Source: Actinomycetota bacterium (GTDB lineage Bacteria; Actinomycetota; Geothermincolia; Fen-727; Anoxymicrobiaceae). Taken from it: a stretch of 64,000 nucleotides of DNA. The stretch spans positions 1 to 64,000 of the forward strand of contig JAHJCO010000056.1 in the NCBI GenBank assembly GCA_018831265.1. Direction: 5' to 3'. The translations under genes were made by a program, and so were the position numbers. This document shows, piece after piece, positions 16,698 through 24,887 of the stretch; the first letter of the stretch is position 1; each line of letters begins with the position of its first letter. The notes under the pieces are model-generated. The model worked only from the letters and a program-made list of their open reading frames with translations. It searched no databases and was not told where the DNA came from.

Positions 16698-16745
16698 GGT
16701 TGCGGACGAGCCGACCCGTTCCCCCGGGGAGGGCGCACCGAAGCG

Positions 16746-17399
16746 ATGGAAGAGACGAGATTGACGAAGAGGCAGATGGAGACACTCGAGTTTCTCGGGT
16801 CGTTCCGGCGAGAGAACGGCTACTCCCCCACTGTGCGTGAGGTGGCCGGTAGGCTCGGGGTCTCCTCTTCTGCCACGGTCGCCGAGCACCTCGACTCGCT
16901 GGAGGCCGGGGGTCTCATCGTGCGGCGGCGCGATCACGCCCGCTCGGTGCTTCTCACCGACAGGGCCTCGCGGCTCCTCTCCTCGCGGGGTGGCGCGGGC
17001 GGGCGCGGCGGTACGCTCATCCCGCTCATGGGCACAATCGCCGCAGGCGAGCCCATCGAGGCGGTGGCGGTCCCCGAACAGATCGAGGTCACGGCCACGC
17101 TGGCCGGAGGCCGGGTCTACGCGCTGAAGGTAAGGGGCTCCTCGATGATAGACGAGGGGATCTTCGACGGCGACTACGTGGTCGTCGAGGAGAACCCCTC
17201 TCCGGAGAACGGCGAGACGGTGGTCGCACTCATAGACGGCGAGAGGGCCACCCTCAAGAAGCTCTACCGCGAGAGGGCGGCCGGCGGCGGGCGCATACGG
17301 CTGCAGCCGGCCAACCCCGAGATGGAGCCGATCGTGCCCGGGCCGGACGAGCGCGTCGAAATACAGGGCCGGGTGCGCGCCGTGCTGAGGATACTCTAA
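16746..17399 (+). CDS. lexA: SOS repressor LexA
   Basis: An N-terminal winged helix (LTKRQMETLEFLGSFRRENG, SPTVREVAGRLGVSS) is joined to an S24 peptidase domain. The autocleavage Ala-Gly pair is in TIAAGEPIEA, the catalytic Ser in GSSMIDEGIFDGD and the catalytic Lys in DGERATLKKLYRE, so RecA-stimulated self-cleavage should work. The length of 217 residues is normal. I chose ATG at 16746 because MEETRLTKRQ matches the family N-terminus; the longer ORF adds 21 unrelated residues and starts inside the promoter. It heads a lexA-dinB-dnaE2 cluster, the typical LexA-controlled translesion synthesis set. Confidence 0.95.
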   Translation: MEETRLTKRQMETLEFLGSFRRENGYSPTVREVAGRLGVSSSATVAEHLDSLEAGGLIVRRRDHARSVLLTDRASRLLSSRGGAGGRGGTLIPLMGTIAAGEPIEAVAVPEQIEVTATLAGGRVYALKVRGSSMIDEGIFDGDYVVVEENPSPENGETVVALIDGERATLKKLYRERAAGGGRIRLQPANPEMEPIVPGPDERVEIQGRVRAVLRIL

Positions 17400-17400
17400 T

Positions 17401-17479
17401 GGGGTCAGACCCCGCATTTGCGTTCGATCAGTCCGGCACAGGGATTGCGACGTAATGCAAAAGCAAGGGGTCTGACCCC
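17401..17479. repeat. 79-bp GGGGTCAGACCCC element between lexA and dinB
   Basis: The left end GGGGTCAGACCCC (17401-17413) and right end GGGGTCTGACCCC (17467-17479) are themselves near-palindromes and are inverted copies of each other. The element starts two bases after the lexA stop. It could form a strong hairpin and reduce read-through from lexA into dinB. Confidence 0.85.
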
Positions 17480-17517
17480 CCGGTAAACAACGTGAACGTA
17501 AGACAGGAACAAGCACG

Positions 17518-18846
17518 ATGAACGCAACCAAACCAAGGGCCATACTCCACATAGACATGGACACCTTCTTCTGCTCGGTGGAGCGACTGCTCGACCCCGC
17601 ACTCGAGGGCAGGCCGGTCATCGTGGGCGGCGACCCGTCACAGAGGGGGGTCGTGGCCGCGTGCTCGTACGAGGCGCGCGCCTTCGGGGTACACTCGGCC
17701 ATGCCGCTGGCGCGGGCAGGCCGGCTCTGCCCGCAGGCGGTCTACCTGCGGGGCGACTTCCAGGCATACCTCTACTACTCGCGCCGGGTGCGCGACATCC
17801 TGTGCGAGTACACCCCCACGATCGAGCCCGCCGGCATCGACGAGGCATACCTCGACCTCACCGGCTGCCGCCTGGCGTTCGGCGAGCCCGCCGTCGTCGT
17901 GCGCGAGATACGCGCTCGCATCGCCGCCGAGCTGGGGCTCCCCGCCTCCGCGGGCCTCTCCACCTCAAAGGTGGTCAGCAAGGTCGGCTCCAAGGTGGCC
18001 AAGCCCAACGGCTTTGTCGAGGTGCCGCCCGGAGGGGAGGCCGGGTTCCTGGCCCCCCTCCCCGTGGAGAAGCTCCCCGGGGTGGGCCCGGTCTGCTCGA
18101 CCACCCTGACCGACCTGGGCATCCGCACGGTCGGCGACCTGGCCCTGCTCCCGCCCGAGGCGCTGGAGAGCGTGCTGGGCTCCTGGGGCAGGGTGCTCTC
18201 CGAGCACGCCCGCGGCGAGGACCGGCGGCGGCTCGAGCCCGGCCGTGCCCCCAAGTCGGTGAGCCGCGAGACCACCTTCGACAACGACACCATCGACTAC
18301 GAGCTGGTCCGCTGCACTCTGCTGCTGCTGGCCGAGAAGTGCTGCCGGGCGCTCCGCGCCGACGGCCTGGCCACCACCCGCATCGCGGTAAAACTGCGCC
18401 ACTCGGACTTCCGCACCTACATGAAGTTCCGCACTCTGAAGGTGCCCACCGACCAGGAGCAGACCGTCTTCGCCGCCGCCGGCGAGCTGTTCGAAGGGCT
18501 GCTGGAGCGCGGGGTGCGCATACGGCTGGTCGGGGTCGCACTCTCCGGCCTGGTGGGAGCCGGTTGCCAGGGCGAGCTCTTCGAAGGTCCGGCCGCGGGG
18601 CGCAGCCTCAAGCTGGACAGCCTCAACGAGAGCATCGACCGCATCCGCGAGCGCTTCGGGTTCTCTTCGATCCTGAGGGGCAGCACCTCCGAGCTGCTGC
18701 CCGACCGGCGCTCCTCCCTGCGGGATACCATCCCGGGGCGGCTCCACGAGGCCGCCTCGGAGGGCTCGGCCGCGGGGGGCGGAGGGGCGGCGGTCCGGGT
18801 CCCGCAGCCGGCGACGCGGAGTGGCCGGCCCCCGCGCGGGTGCTGA
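17518..18846 (+). CDS. dinB: DNA polymerase IV (Y-family translesion polymerase)
   Basis: The palm motifs HIDMDTFFCSVE at the N-terminus and GIDEAYLDLT near residue 104 keep all catalytic acidic residues, so this is an active polymerase and not the inactive ImuB form. The steric motif YEARAFGVHSAMPL, the SAGLSTSKVVSKVGSKVAKP segment, the helix-hairpin-helix LPGVGPV and the little-finger domain are all present. At 442 residues it is longer than usual, with a Gly/Ala/Pro-rich tail after SIDRIRERFGFSSI. It may end in a beta-clamp motif, but none is obvious. The next gene, dnaE2, starts 65 bases downstream. LexA control is likely from position. Confidence 0.93.
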   Translation: MNATKPRAILHIDMDTFFCSVERLLDPALEGRPVIVGGDPSQRGVVAACSYEARAFGVHSAMPLARAGRLCPQAVYLRGDFQAYLYYSRRVRDILCEYTPTIEPAGIDEAYLDLTGCRLAFGEPAVVVREIRARIAAELGLPASAGLSTSKVVSKVGSKVAKPNGFVEVPPGGEAGFLAPLPVEKLPGVGPVCSTTLTDLGIRTVGDLALLPPEALESVLGSWGRVLSEHARGEDRRRLEPGRAPKSVSRETTFDNDTIDYELVRCTLLLLAEKCCRALRADGLATTRIAVKLRHSDFRTYMKFRTLKVPTDQEQTVFAAAGELFEGLLERGVRIRLVGVALSGLVGAGCQGELFEGPAAGRSLKLDSLNESIDRIRERFGFSSILRGSTSELLPDRRSSLRDTIPGRLHEAASEGSAAGGGGAAVRVPQPATRSGRPPRGC

Positions 18847-18911
18847 GACTGAGCGTGCGCCGCCGTGCGCGGCGCCGGACCCGTAGGAGCGACGACCGGA
18901 CGAGCCGACCC

Positions 18912-21900
18912 ATGAAAGATTTCACCCACCTCGAATGTCACAGCAACTTCAGCCTCCTGTTCGGGGCCAGTCCCGCGGAGGAGCTGGTAGAGGAGTGTGT
19001 GCGCTCGGGCATGGGCTCGCTGGCTCTGACCGACCGCGACGGCCTCTACGGCGCGGTCCCGTTCTTCGAGGCGGCCCGCTCGGCGGGCATAAAGCCCATC
19101 ATCGGCTGCGACCTTGCGGTCGAAGGGCCTCCCCCCCACCCTGACCCTCCCCCGCCGGGGGGGAGGGGAGAACCGGGGGAATCCCGCCTCATCCTCCTGG
19201 CGCGCGACGAGGACGGCTACCGTAACCTGAGCCGCCTGGTCACCGAGCGCACCCTGGGTGAGTCGCCGCTCGGCATCGAGTCGCTGGCCGCGGGCGCGGG
19301 CGGCCTGTTCGCGCTGTGCAGCGAGCCCGGGCTCCTCGCCACGCTGAGCGAGGCCTTCGGCGACTCGCTGTTCGCGCTTCTCGTCAACGAGGGCACGCGC
19401 GCCAGCCACGCGGCGGCCGAGGCCCTCATACCGGCGGCGCGCCGTCACGGCGTCCGTTGCGTCGCGGGCGGCCGCGTAGCATTCGCCCGGGCGGCCGACT
19501 ACGACCTCCACCGCGTGCTGTGCGCCATCAGGCTCCTGTGCCCGGTCACGCGCATCCCGGCGGGGGGCTGCGCGTCGGCGGAGTGCCACCTCAAGCCGCC
19601 GGGGGCCATAGCCGAGCTTTTTTCCGCCCACCCCTACAGCGAGGCCCCCGAAGCCCTGCCCAACACCGCCGAGATAGCCGCCGCCTGCGACTTCCGCTTC
19701 GAGCTGGGCCGCTGGTTGTTCCCGGCGCCCGACCTCCCCGCCGGCGAGTCGGCGTTCAGCCACCTGACCAAGCTCTGCTTCGAGGGGGCGGCGAAGCGCT
19801 ACCGCCCCCTCACGACGCGGGCCCTCGAGCGCCTCCACCTCGAGCTGGACACCATAGAGGCGCTCGGCTTCACCCCCTACTTCCTGGTGGTCAACGAAAT
19901 AGCCCGCTTCTGCCGCGAGCGGGACATCCCCGCGGCGGGGCGGGGCTCGGCGGCCGGCAGCATGGTCGCCTACGTCCTGGGGATCACCTACATCGATCCG
20001 CTGGAGCACGACCTCTACTTCGAGCGATTCCTCTCCCCGGCGCGCGACGACCCGCCCGACATCGACCTCGACGTGAGCGCCAGCAGGCGCGACGAGGTCC
20101 TTTCCTACATCTACCGCCGGTTCGGACGCGACCGGGTCGCCATGATCTGCACCTATGCCACCATGAAGGCGCGCCAGGCGGTACGCGACGTGGGCAAGGC
20201 CATGGGCCTGCCCCCCGAGGAGGTGGACGCCTTCAGCGCCGCCGTCCCCCGATGCCGCGCGAGCGACATCGAGAAGGTAGCCGGGGCGATACCCTCCTAC
20301 CGCGGGCTGCCCGCCGACCGCGAACCTTACCGCACCATCCTGGACATGGCCGCCCGGCTGGACGGCTTCCCCCGGCACATCTCCATCCACGTGGGGGGCG
20401 TTGTCATCGCCGACCGGCCGCTCACCGACCTGGTCCCCCTCGAGCGCGCCGCCAAGGGTCTCGTGGTCACACAGTACGACATGGGGCCCATCGAGAGGCT
20501 GGGCCTGATCAAGATGGACATACTGGGACAGAAAGGGCTCTCGGTCATAGAGGACACCGCCGCCGGCGCGGCCGCCAACCACGGCGCGCGCCTGGACACG
20601 GACGACCTCCCGCGCGACGACGAGGCCACCTTCCGCCTGCTGCGCTCGGGCCGCACCCTGGGCGTCTTCCAGATCGAGAGCCCGGCCATGCGCTCGCTGC
20701 TGCAGGCGATGCAGGTGCGCGACATCTCGGAGCTGACCCTGTCCATCGCCCTCATCCGGCCGGGCGCCTCCGGCTCGGGCATGAAGGAGCTCTTCCTGCT
20801 GCGGCGGGCCGGGCGCGAGCCGCTGGTGTACCTTCACCCCGACCTCGAGCCCATCCTCTCCGAGTCGCTGGGCACCTTCGTCTACCAGGAGCAGGTGATG
20901 CGCGCCGCGGTGGCGCTGGCCGGATTCACCCTCGAGGAGGCCGACGGCCTGCGCCGGGCCATGACCAAGCATCGCTCCCCCGGGCAGATGGACGCCCTGC
21001 GCGCCCGCTTCATGACCGGCGCGGTCGAGCGCGGGCTGTCCACCAGCGCCGCTCTCGCCGTCTACGAGAGCCTGGCCAGGTTCTCCGGCTACGGGTTCTG
21101 CAAGGCGCACGCCGCCACCTACGGCGAGTTCTCCTACCAGGCCGCCTACCTGAAGGCGCACTTCCCCGCCGAGTTCATGGCCTCTGTTCTCACCAACGAC
21201 GCCGGGTTCTACCACCGGTCCGTATATATAGAGGAGGCCCGCAGGCTCGGCGTGCCGGTGGCGCTGCCGGACATCAACCGCAGCGGGGCCGACTTCGAGG
21301 TCCACGGCGGCGTGCTCTACTTCGGGCTCCGCCGGGTGAAGGGACTCACCTTCCACACCGTCGAGAAGGTCCTGGAGGCGCGCGAGCGCTTTCCCTTCAC
21401 TTCGCTGTCCGACTTCCTCTCGCGCGTCACAACCACCGGGGATGAGGTGGCCACCCTCATAAAGTGCGGGGCGTTCGACTCGTTCGAGAACACCCGGCCC
21501 GAGCTGCTCTGGAAGCTCTCCATGATGTGGGCGCAGGTACGCTCCGGCAGGCCGCACCCCGGCTCCCCGGACGGCGAGGACGGGCCGGACGGCTCCTCGC
21601 CCCTGCCGCTTCCCCTGCCCCGGGTCACCCCTCCCACCGCCCTGCCGCGCCTGCCCGACTACTCGCCCGCCCACAGGCTGCGCCTCGAGCTCGAGTACCT
21701 CGAGGCCGGGGTCTCGCGCCACCCGCTGGAGATCATGGTGCCCGGCGAGCTGGCCCGGGCGACCGTGAACAGCTCCACGCTGGCGGACCACCTCGGCGAG
21801 ACGGTCACCCTGGTGGGCTGGCTCATCGCCCAGCGGCGCGCGGTCACCAGGAAGCGGGAGTACATGCAGTTCCTGACCTGCGAGGACCTCACCGGCACCT

Positions 21901-22106
21901 TCGAGGCGACCATCTTCCCCCGCGAGTACGAGCGGCTGGGGGCCCTGGTGGGCACCTCGCGCATCCTGCGGGTGACCGGCCGGGTGAGTGACCGCGCCGG
22001 GGGCGTCGGCCTCATAGCATGTGACCTCGAGCCCATCGTGCCGTCCTTCCCCGACGTCGAGGAGGCCGCGCCGCCCCCGGACACCGGTGGCACCCGCGCC
22101 GCCTAG
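18912..22106 (+). CDS. dnaE2: Error-prone DNA polymerase III alpha subunit, DnaE2/ImuC type
   Basis: At 1064 residues it has the DnaE2 length rather than the roughly 1160 of replicative DnaE. Domains in order are PHP (1-250), palm with the Asp motif PPDIDLDVSASRRDEV near residue 382, fingers with RHISIHVGGVVI, GVFQIESPAMRSLL, helix-hairpin-helix and a C-terminal OB fold (ETVTLVGWLIAQRR). The PHP opening reads HLECHSNFSLLFGAS, where DnaE2 proteins usually have LHCHSNFSFLDGAS, so the first metal-binding His is Glu. A low-complexity insert around residues 73-90 comes from a REP-like repeat. ATG at 18912 was chosen; the ORF reading back through dinB in another frame is spurious. It should act with DinB in SOS mutagenesis. 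Confidence 0.92.
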   Translation: MKDFTHLECHSNFSLLFGASPAEELVEECVRSGMGSLALTDRDGLYGAVPFFEAARSAGIKPIIGCDLAVEGPPPHPDPPPPGGRGEPGESRLILLARDEDGYRNLSRLVTERTLGESPLGIESLAAGAGGLFALCSEPGLLATLSEAFGDSLFALLVNEGTRASHAAAEALIPAARRHGVRCVAGGRVAFARAADYDLHRVLCAIRLLCPVTRIPAGGCASAECHLKPPGAIAELFSAHPYSEAPEALPNTAEIAAACDFRFELGRWLFPAPDLPAGESAFSHLTKLCFEGAAKRYRPLTTRALERLHLELDTIEALGFTPYFLVVNEIARFCRERDIPAAGRGSAAGSMVAYVLGITYIDPLEHDLYFERFLSPARDDPPDIDLDVSASRRDEVLSYIYRRFGRDRVAMICTYATMKARQAVRDVGKAMGLPPEEVDAFSAAVPRCRASDIEKVAGAIPSYRGLPADREPYRTILDMAARLDGFPRHISIHVGGVVIADRPLTDLVPLERAAKGLVVTQYDMGPIERLGLIKMDILGQKGLSVIEDTAAGAAANHGARLDTDDLPRDDEATFRLLRSGRTLGVFQIESPAMRSLLQAMQVRDISELTLSIALIRPGASGSGMKELFLLRRAGREPLVYLHPDLEPILSESLGTFVYQEQVMRAAVALAGFTLEEADGLRRAMTKHRSPGQMDALRARFMTGAVERGLSTSAALAVYESLARFSGYGFCKAHAATYGEFSYQAAYLKAHFPAEFMASVLTNDAGFYHRSVYIEEARRLGVPVALPDINRSGADFEVHGGVLYFGLRRVKGLTFHTVEKVLEARERFPFTSLSDFLSRVTTTGDEVATLIKCGAFDSFENTRPELLWKLSMMWAQVRSGRPHPGSPDGEDGPDGSSPLPLPLPRVTPPTALPRLPDYSPAHRLRLELEYLEAGVSRHPLEIMVPGELARATVNSSTLADHLGETVTLVGWLIAQRRAVTRKREYMQFLTCEDLTGTFEATIFPREYERLGALVGTSRILRVTGRVSDRAGGVGLIACDLEPIVPSFPDVEEAAPPPDTGGTRAA
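19128..19178. repeat. REP-like palindrome inserted in frame within dnaE2
   Basis: CCTCCCCCCCACCCTGACCC followed by TCCCCCGCCGGGGGGGAGGG forms a long GC-rich hairpin. It is the same class as the copy at 14584-14622. In the protein it encodes a proline/glycine stretch (GPPPHPDPPPPGGRGEPGE) between IIGCDLAVE and SRLILLARDEDGYRNL, segments that lie close together in other DnaE proteins. The frame is kept. Confidence 0.75.
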
Positions 22107-22121
22107 ATATGTCCTTGCGCC

Positions 22122-22174
22122 TTGACTCTCTTGCCCAAAGGCAATACAATCACAATGACCATTATTATGACCAT
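22122..22174 (+). promoter_or_regulatory. Promoter and possible operator of the toxin-antitoxin pair
   Basis: TTGACT (22122-22127), a 17-base spacer and TACAAT (22145-22150) form one of the best promoters in the window. Just downstream, ATGACCAT occurs twice, at 22155-22162 and 22167-22174, a 12-base-spaced direct repeat where the antitoxin could bind to autoregulate. Confidence 0.7.
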
Positions 22175-22203
22175 AGTTCAGACCAATTTGGGGGGTATCG
22201 ACT

Positions 22204-22473
22204 TTGAAAACGATCGGCATCGGAGAGCTCAAGGCCAGGGCCTCCCAGTACGTCAGGAACCTCAAGGAAGACGGCGCCGTGATAGTGACCAACAACGGCA
22301 GGCCGGTCGCCGCCCTCGTTCCGTTGACTCCGGATGACCTCGAGGACTTCATCATCGCCCACAGCACGAAGGTCAAGGCGGCGGTGCGGCGCAGCCTGCG
22401 CGAGATCGAGCGGGGCAGGGCCTTCTCACTTGACGAGGTCTACGACCAGCTCGTCGCGGAGGACATCGAGTAG
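22204..22473 (+). CDS. Antitoxin, Phd/YefM family
   Basis: The 89-residue protein opens with IGIGELKARASQYVRNLKEDGAVIVTNNGRPVAALVPL, the standard Phd/YefM DNA-binding and dimerisation domain, followed by an acidic helical tail that would wrap the toxin. The start is TTG at 22204 with GGGGGG six to nine bases upstream. The stop overlaps the toxin start by one base, giving translational coupling. It probably represses its own promoter together with the toxin. Confidence 0.9.
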   Translation: MKTIGIGELKARASQYVRNLKEDGAVIVTNNGRPVAALVPLTPDDLEDFIIAHSTKVKAAVRRSLREIERGRAFSLDEVYDQLVAEDIE

Positions 22474-22736
22474 TGACCGACGGGCTCGTCCTTGTCCTCT
22501 CTGAGTCCTCCCTCAAGAAGCTCACCGGGTTGGAGCCTGTTAATCGCACGCGTATCGCAAAGAAGCTCAAGGAGTACCAGGATAAGCCACTGTTACTCGA
22601 AGCTGATATCAAGAGGCTCTCCGGCACGCGCGATCCGGTCCTCTATCGCATCCGGATCGGTGATTACCGGGTAATCGGCAGTGTTCAGGCACGCCGGTTC
22701 GAGGTCCTGGACATCCGGCACCGCAGCTCGCTCTAG
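22473..22736 (+). CDS. Toxin, RelE/ParE superfamily
   Basis: The protein of 87 residues has the small RelE fold: a basic helix (RTIAKKLKEYQ-like region, here RTRIAKKLKEY), then IKRLSGTRDPVLYRIRIGDYRVIG and the closing VLDIRHRSSL. The central Leu-Tyr-Arg-Ile-Arg-x-Gly-Asp-Tyr-Arg pattern is diagnostic. RelE members cleave mRNA on the ribosome; ParE members poison gyrase, and the sequence alone does not decide between them. It starts with GTG overlapping the antitoxin stop. The hairpin 22735-22741/22759-22765 (AGCCCGG/CCGGGCT) after the stop may end the transcript. Confidence 0.88.
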   Translation: MTDGLVLVLSESSLKKLTGLEPVNRTRIAKKLKEYQDKPLLLEADIKRLSGTRDPVLYRIRIGDYRVIGSVQARRFEVLDIRHRSSL

Positions 22737-22888
22737 CCCGGCACCCCGCCTGGTCGGTCCGGGCTATTCGCTCCGGCGACCGCAAGAAGTAAAATGGGTG
22801 CGGCAAGGCAACGACGTCTAGACGTTTAAGCGCACCGGACGCTCGCGCCGATGGTAAGGGCACGGGCAAGGATGCTTTGGAGGTCGTG

Positions 22889-23980
22889 ATGAGGCGGTGC
22901 CCCGATTGTGGCTTTCCCCGCAGGTTCGCGCGTTTCATGGAGTGGCACTCCGACGGCACCATCGTCGGGAGCGTCAAGCCGAAGATACCCGTGATGTTCC
23001 TGGAGGTGAGCGAGTGGGACAGCATCTATGACACCCTCGCCGACGCCATCGGGGCACCCATCGAGCACATCGTGATCGAGGCCCAGAAGTACATCGGCAA
23101 GGACCTCTACGCCATGGTGCGCGCCCTGTACTGGAACATAGACGCCAGGCGCGTCCCCAACAACCGGTTCCTGCGCCCCCAGTGGCTGGCCAGGCTGATA
23201 GTCGCGGGCATGGGCAACGATCTCGCGGGGCTGGGCGCGGGCCGGGTAAGGGTCGAGAGCTACGCTGCGGGGGATCACCTGTCCCTGCGCTTCTCCGATC
23301 CCTGCATGATCCCGATGGTGGTCGGAAACTGCCTGGGCATCTACGAGTCCGTGGAGCAGATGGACGGCTCGAACGCCACCCACCGCCTGGAGGACGGCGA
23401 GCTGGTGGTTTGCATGACCCACGCCGAGGGGAAGCCCGAGTCGGAGGAGCGCCTCTATCTCGAAGAGGTCGAGGGGGGGACCGGCCCGCTCTCCTTCCAG
23501 CGCTGCGGCAGGTGCGGGGTTCCGGTGCCCATGTGCAGGTCGGTGGCCTGGGACCTCTCCAAGGGCATCATCAGGAACCCCAGGACCTGGGAGCGGGAGG
23601 AGATGGTCGCGGTACAGTCGATCAACTCCATCCTGCGCGAGCTCGAGCGCGAGCTGGGGGAGGACGTGATCCGCATAGTCTACGACGCGCAGAAGGCATA
23701 CTCGAGGCGAAGGCTGGAGGGAAGCGGCAAGGACGATCCGGCCGGTTTCTGGGAGGAGTACCTCACCGGCATGGCACTGCGCGGTCTCGGCTACCCCGTC
23801 CGCTTCGAGACCTCGCCTTCATCGGTCACAGTGGAGATACACAACGCCTACAACCAGGACCTCTACGCCGCCAAGGTGGCCGCCGGCCTGGAGGCCGTCA
23901 CAGGGTCGGTCGCCGACATCGAGTGGCAGACGCGCGACCGCAGGTGCGACGTGTACACCGTCACCGCGGGCCGGGGGTAG
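22889..23980 (+). CDS. Unrecognised protein with two zinc-ribbon-led homologous halves
   Basis: I do not recognise a named family. The 363 residues look like a tandem duplication. The N-half opens with CPDCG (4-8), then WHSDGTI and, about 60 residues on, IEHIVIEAQKYIGKDL. The C-half opens with CGRCGVP (206-212), then WDLSKGII, and later IRIVYDAQKAYSRRR. In both, Cys-x-x-Cys-Gly is followed by a Trp-x(3-4)-Gly-x-Ile motif and by a shared (E/D)AQK helix. This V4R-like arrangement suggests a ligand-sensing or adaptor protein. ATG at 22889 has GGAGG five bases upstream; TTG at 22877 is a weaker option. plsC follows after seven bases, so a link to lipid synthesis is possible. Confidence 0.75.
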   Translation: MRRCPDCGFPRRFARFMEWHSDGTIVGSVKPKIPVMFLEVSEWDSIYDTLADAIGAPIEHIVIEAQKYIGKDLYAMVRALYWNIDARRVPNNRFLRPQWLARLIVAGMGNDLAGLGAGRVRVESYAAGDHLSLRFSDPCMIPMVVGNCLGIYESVEQMDGSNATHRLEDGELVVCMTHAEGKPESEERLYLEEVEGGTGPLSFQRCGRCGVPVPMCRSVAWDLSKGIIRNPRTWEREEMVAVQSINSILRELERELGEDVIRIVYDAQKAYSRRRLEGSGKDDPAGFWEEYLTGMALRGLGYPVRFETSPSSVTVEIHNAYNQDLYAAKVAAGLEAVTGSVADIEWQTRDRRCDVYTVTAGRG

Positions 23981-23987
23981 GGCGGCG

Positions 23988-24749
23988 ATGGAGCTCCGCA
24001 GCATGGTTCTGATCGAGGCCCTCCGCCTCACCTTCGGGCCGCTGCTCGGATGGCACTTCCGCGTGCGCACCGAGGGGGCGGACAATGTCCCCGAGGACGG
24101 TGGTGGCGTGATAGTGTCCAACCACCGCTCCTACTCCGATCCGCTGATCATGGGGTATGCCATAGAACGCTACATCAACTTCGCAGCGGGCTCCCATCTC
24201 TACGGCGTGCCCGGCACCGCACCGCTGATGAACCTGGCGGGGTTCTTCTCCATGGACATCTACGGCGGGGATGCCGGCGACCGCAGCCTCGACACCGCGT
24301 CCAGACTGCTGGCCAACGGCGAGCTGGTCGGAATCTTCCCCGAGGGGATCGAGTCGTTCATGCACGTGAACGCGGTCAGCAAGGTCTCCTCGTTCAAGAC
24401 CGGTTTCGCCAAGCTGGCCCTCGAGAACCGGGTGCCCATCATCCCGGTGGCGATAGCCCCCGAGACCGAGAAGGGGCTGCTCAAGATACCGGGGGTGCTG
24501 GTGACTCCCTTCGTCCGGCATCCACGCGCCCGGGAAGGTGTGGACCTCATCACCTACCGCCGCGTTACCCTTCGCATCGGCAGGCCGATCGACCTGTCCG
24601 CATACCACGACGAGGTGTTCTCCAAGGACCTGATCGACCGCGTCGCCGCGAAGGTGCGCAGGATCGTGATCAAGCTCTACGACGGTGAGGACCTGGATCG
24701 CTTCCTCACGGGCGAGAAGCGGTTCGACTTCGCCCGGGAACGCGTCTGA
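23988..24749 (+). CDS. plsC: 1-acyl-sn-glycerol-3-phosphate acyltransferase family protein
   Basis: The PlsC/LPLAT acyltransferase signature is present: NHRSYSDP (the NHx4D catalytic motif) near residue 44, the GFFSMDIYGGD block and FPEGIES, equivalent to FPEGTRS, near 118. The reaction would transfer a fatty acyl group to lysophosphatidic acid at the membrane. The protein lacks long membrane helices and is 253 residues long, as usual. It follows the duplicated zinc-ribbon gene by seven bases and so shares its transcript. Downstream lies a palindromic element that probably ends the convergent transcripts. Confidence 0.85.
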   Translation: MELRSMVLIEALRLTFGPLLGWHFRVRTEGADNVPEDGGGVIVSNHRSYSDPLIMGYAIERYINFAAGSHLYGVPGTAPLMNLAGFFSMDIYGGDAGDRSLDTASRLLANGELVGIFPEGIESFMHVNAVSKVSSFKTGFAKLALENRVPIIPVAIAPETEKGLLKIPGVLVTPFVRHPRAREGVDLITYRRVTLRIGRPIDLSAYHDEVFSKDLIDRVAAKVRRIVIKLYDGEDLDRFLTGEKRFDFARERV

Positions 24750-24757
24750 GATCTGGA

Positions 24758-24840
24758 GTGGCGTCGGACGTTTTCATTGCGTTTTTTACCTTCCGGCCGT
24801 TTGGAGTGATCCAACGGCAACGGCAAACGTCCGACCCCAC
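24758..24840. repeat. 83-bp GTCGGAC palindromic element
   Basis: GTGGCGTCGGACGTTTTCAT at 24758 and CAAACGTCCGACCCCAC ending at 24840 are the inverted ends. Read in reverse it aligns with the copies at 27801 and 27894, including the internal TGCCGTTGGA and AACGCAATGAAAACG. It lies between convergent plsC and cysteine desulfurase. Confidence 0.85.
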
Positions 24841-24887
24841 GGTCAGCGACGTTAGGTAGCTGGCAAGTGGGGATGTGGCGGTAACGG

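Noticed and set aside
16650..16745. SOS box upstream of lexA
   Set aside because: No CGAAC-N4-GTTCG palindrome is clear; only single GTTC half-sites are seen.
17661..18911. Upstream extension of the dnaE2 frame through dinB
   Set aside because: The region is Arg/Pro/Gly-rich shadow of dinB. DnaE2 homology starts at ATG 18912.
18417..22376. A 1319-codon ORF on the minus strand opposite dnaE2
   Set aside because: It is a GC-rich shadow of dnaE2; it has no domain I recognise and low-complexity composition, while the plus strand has all DnaE motifs.
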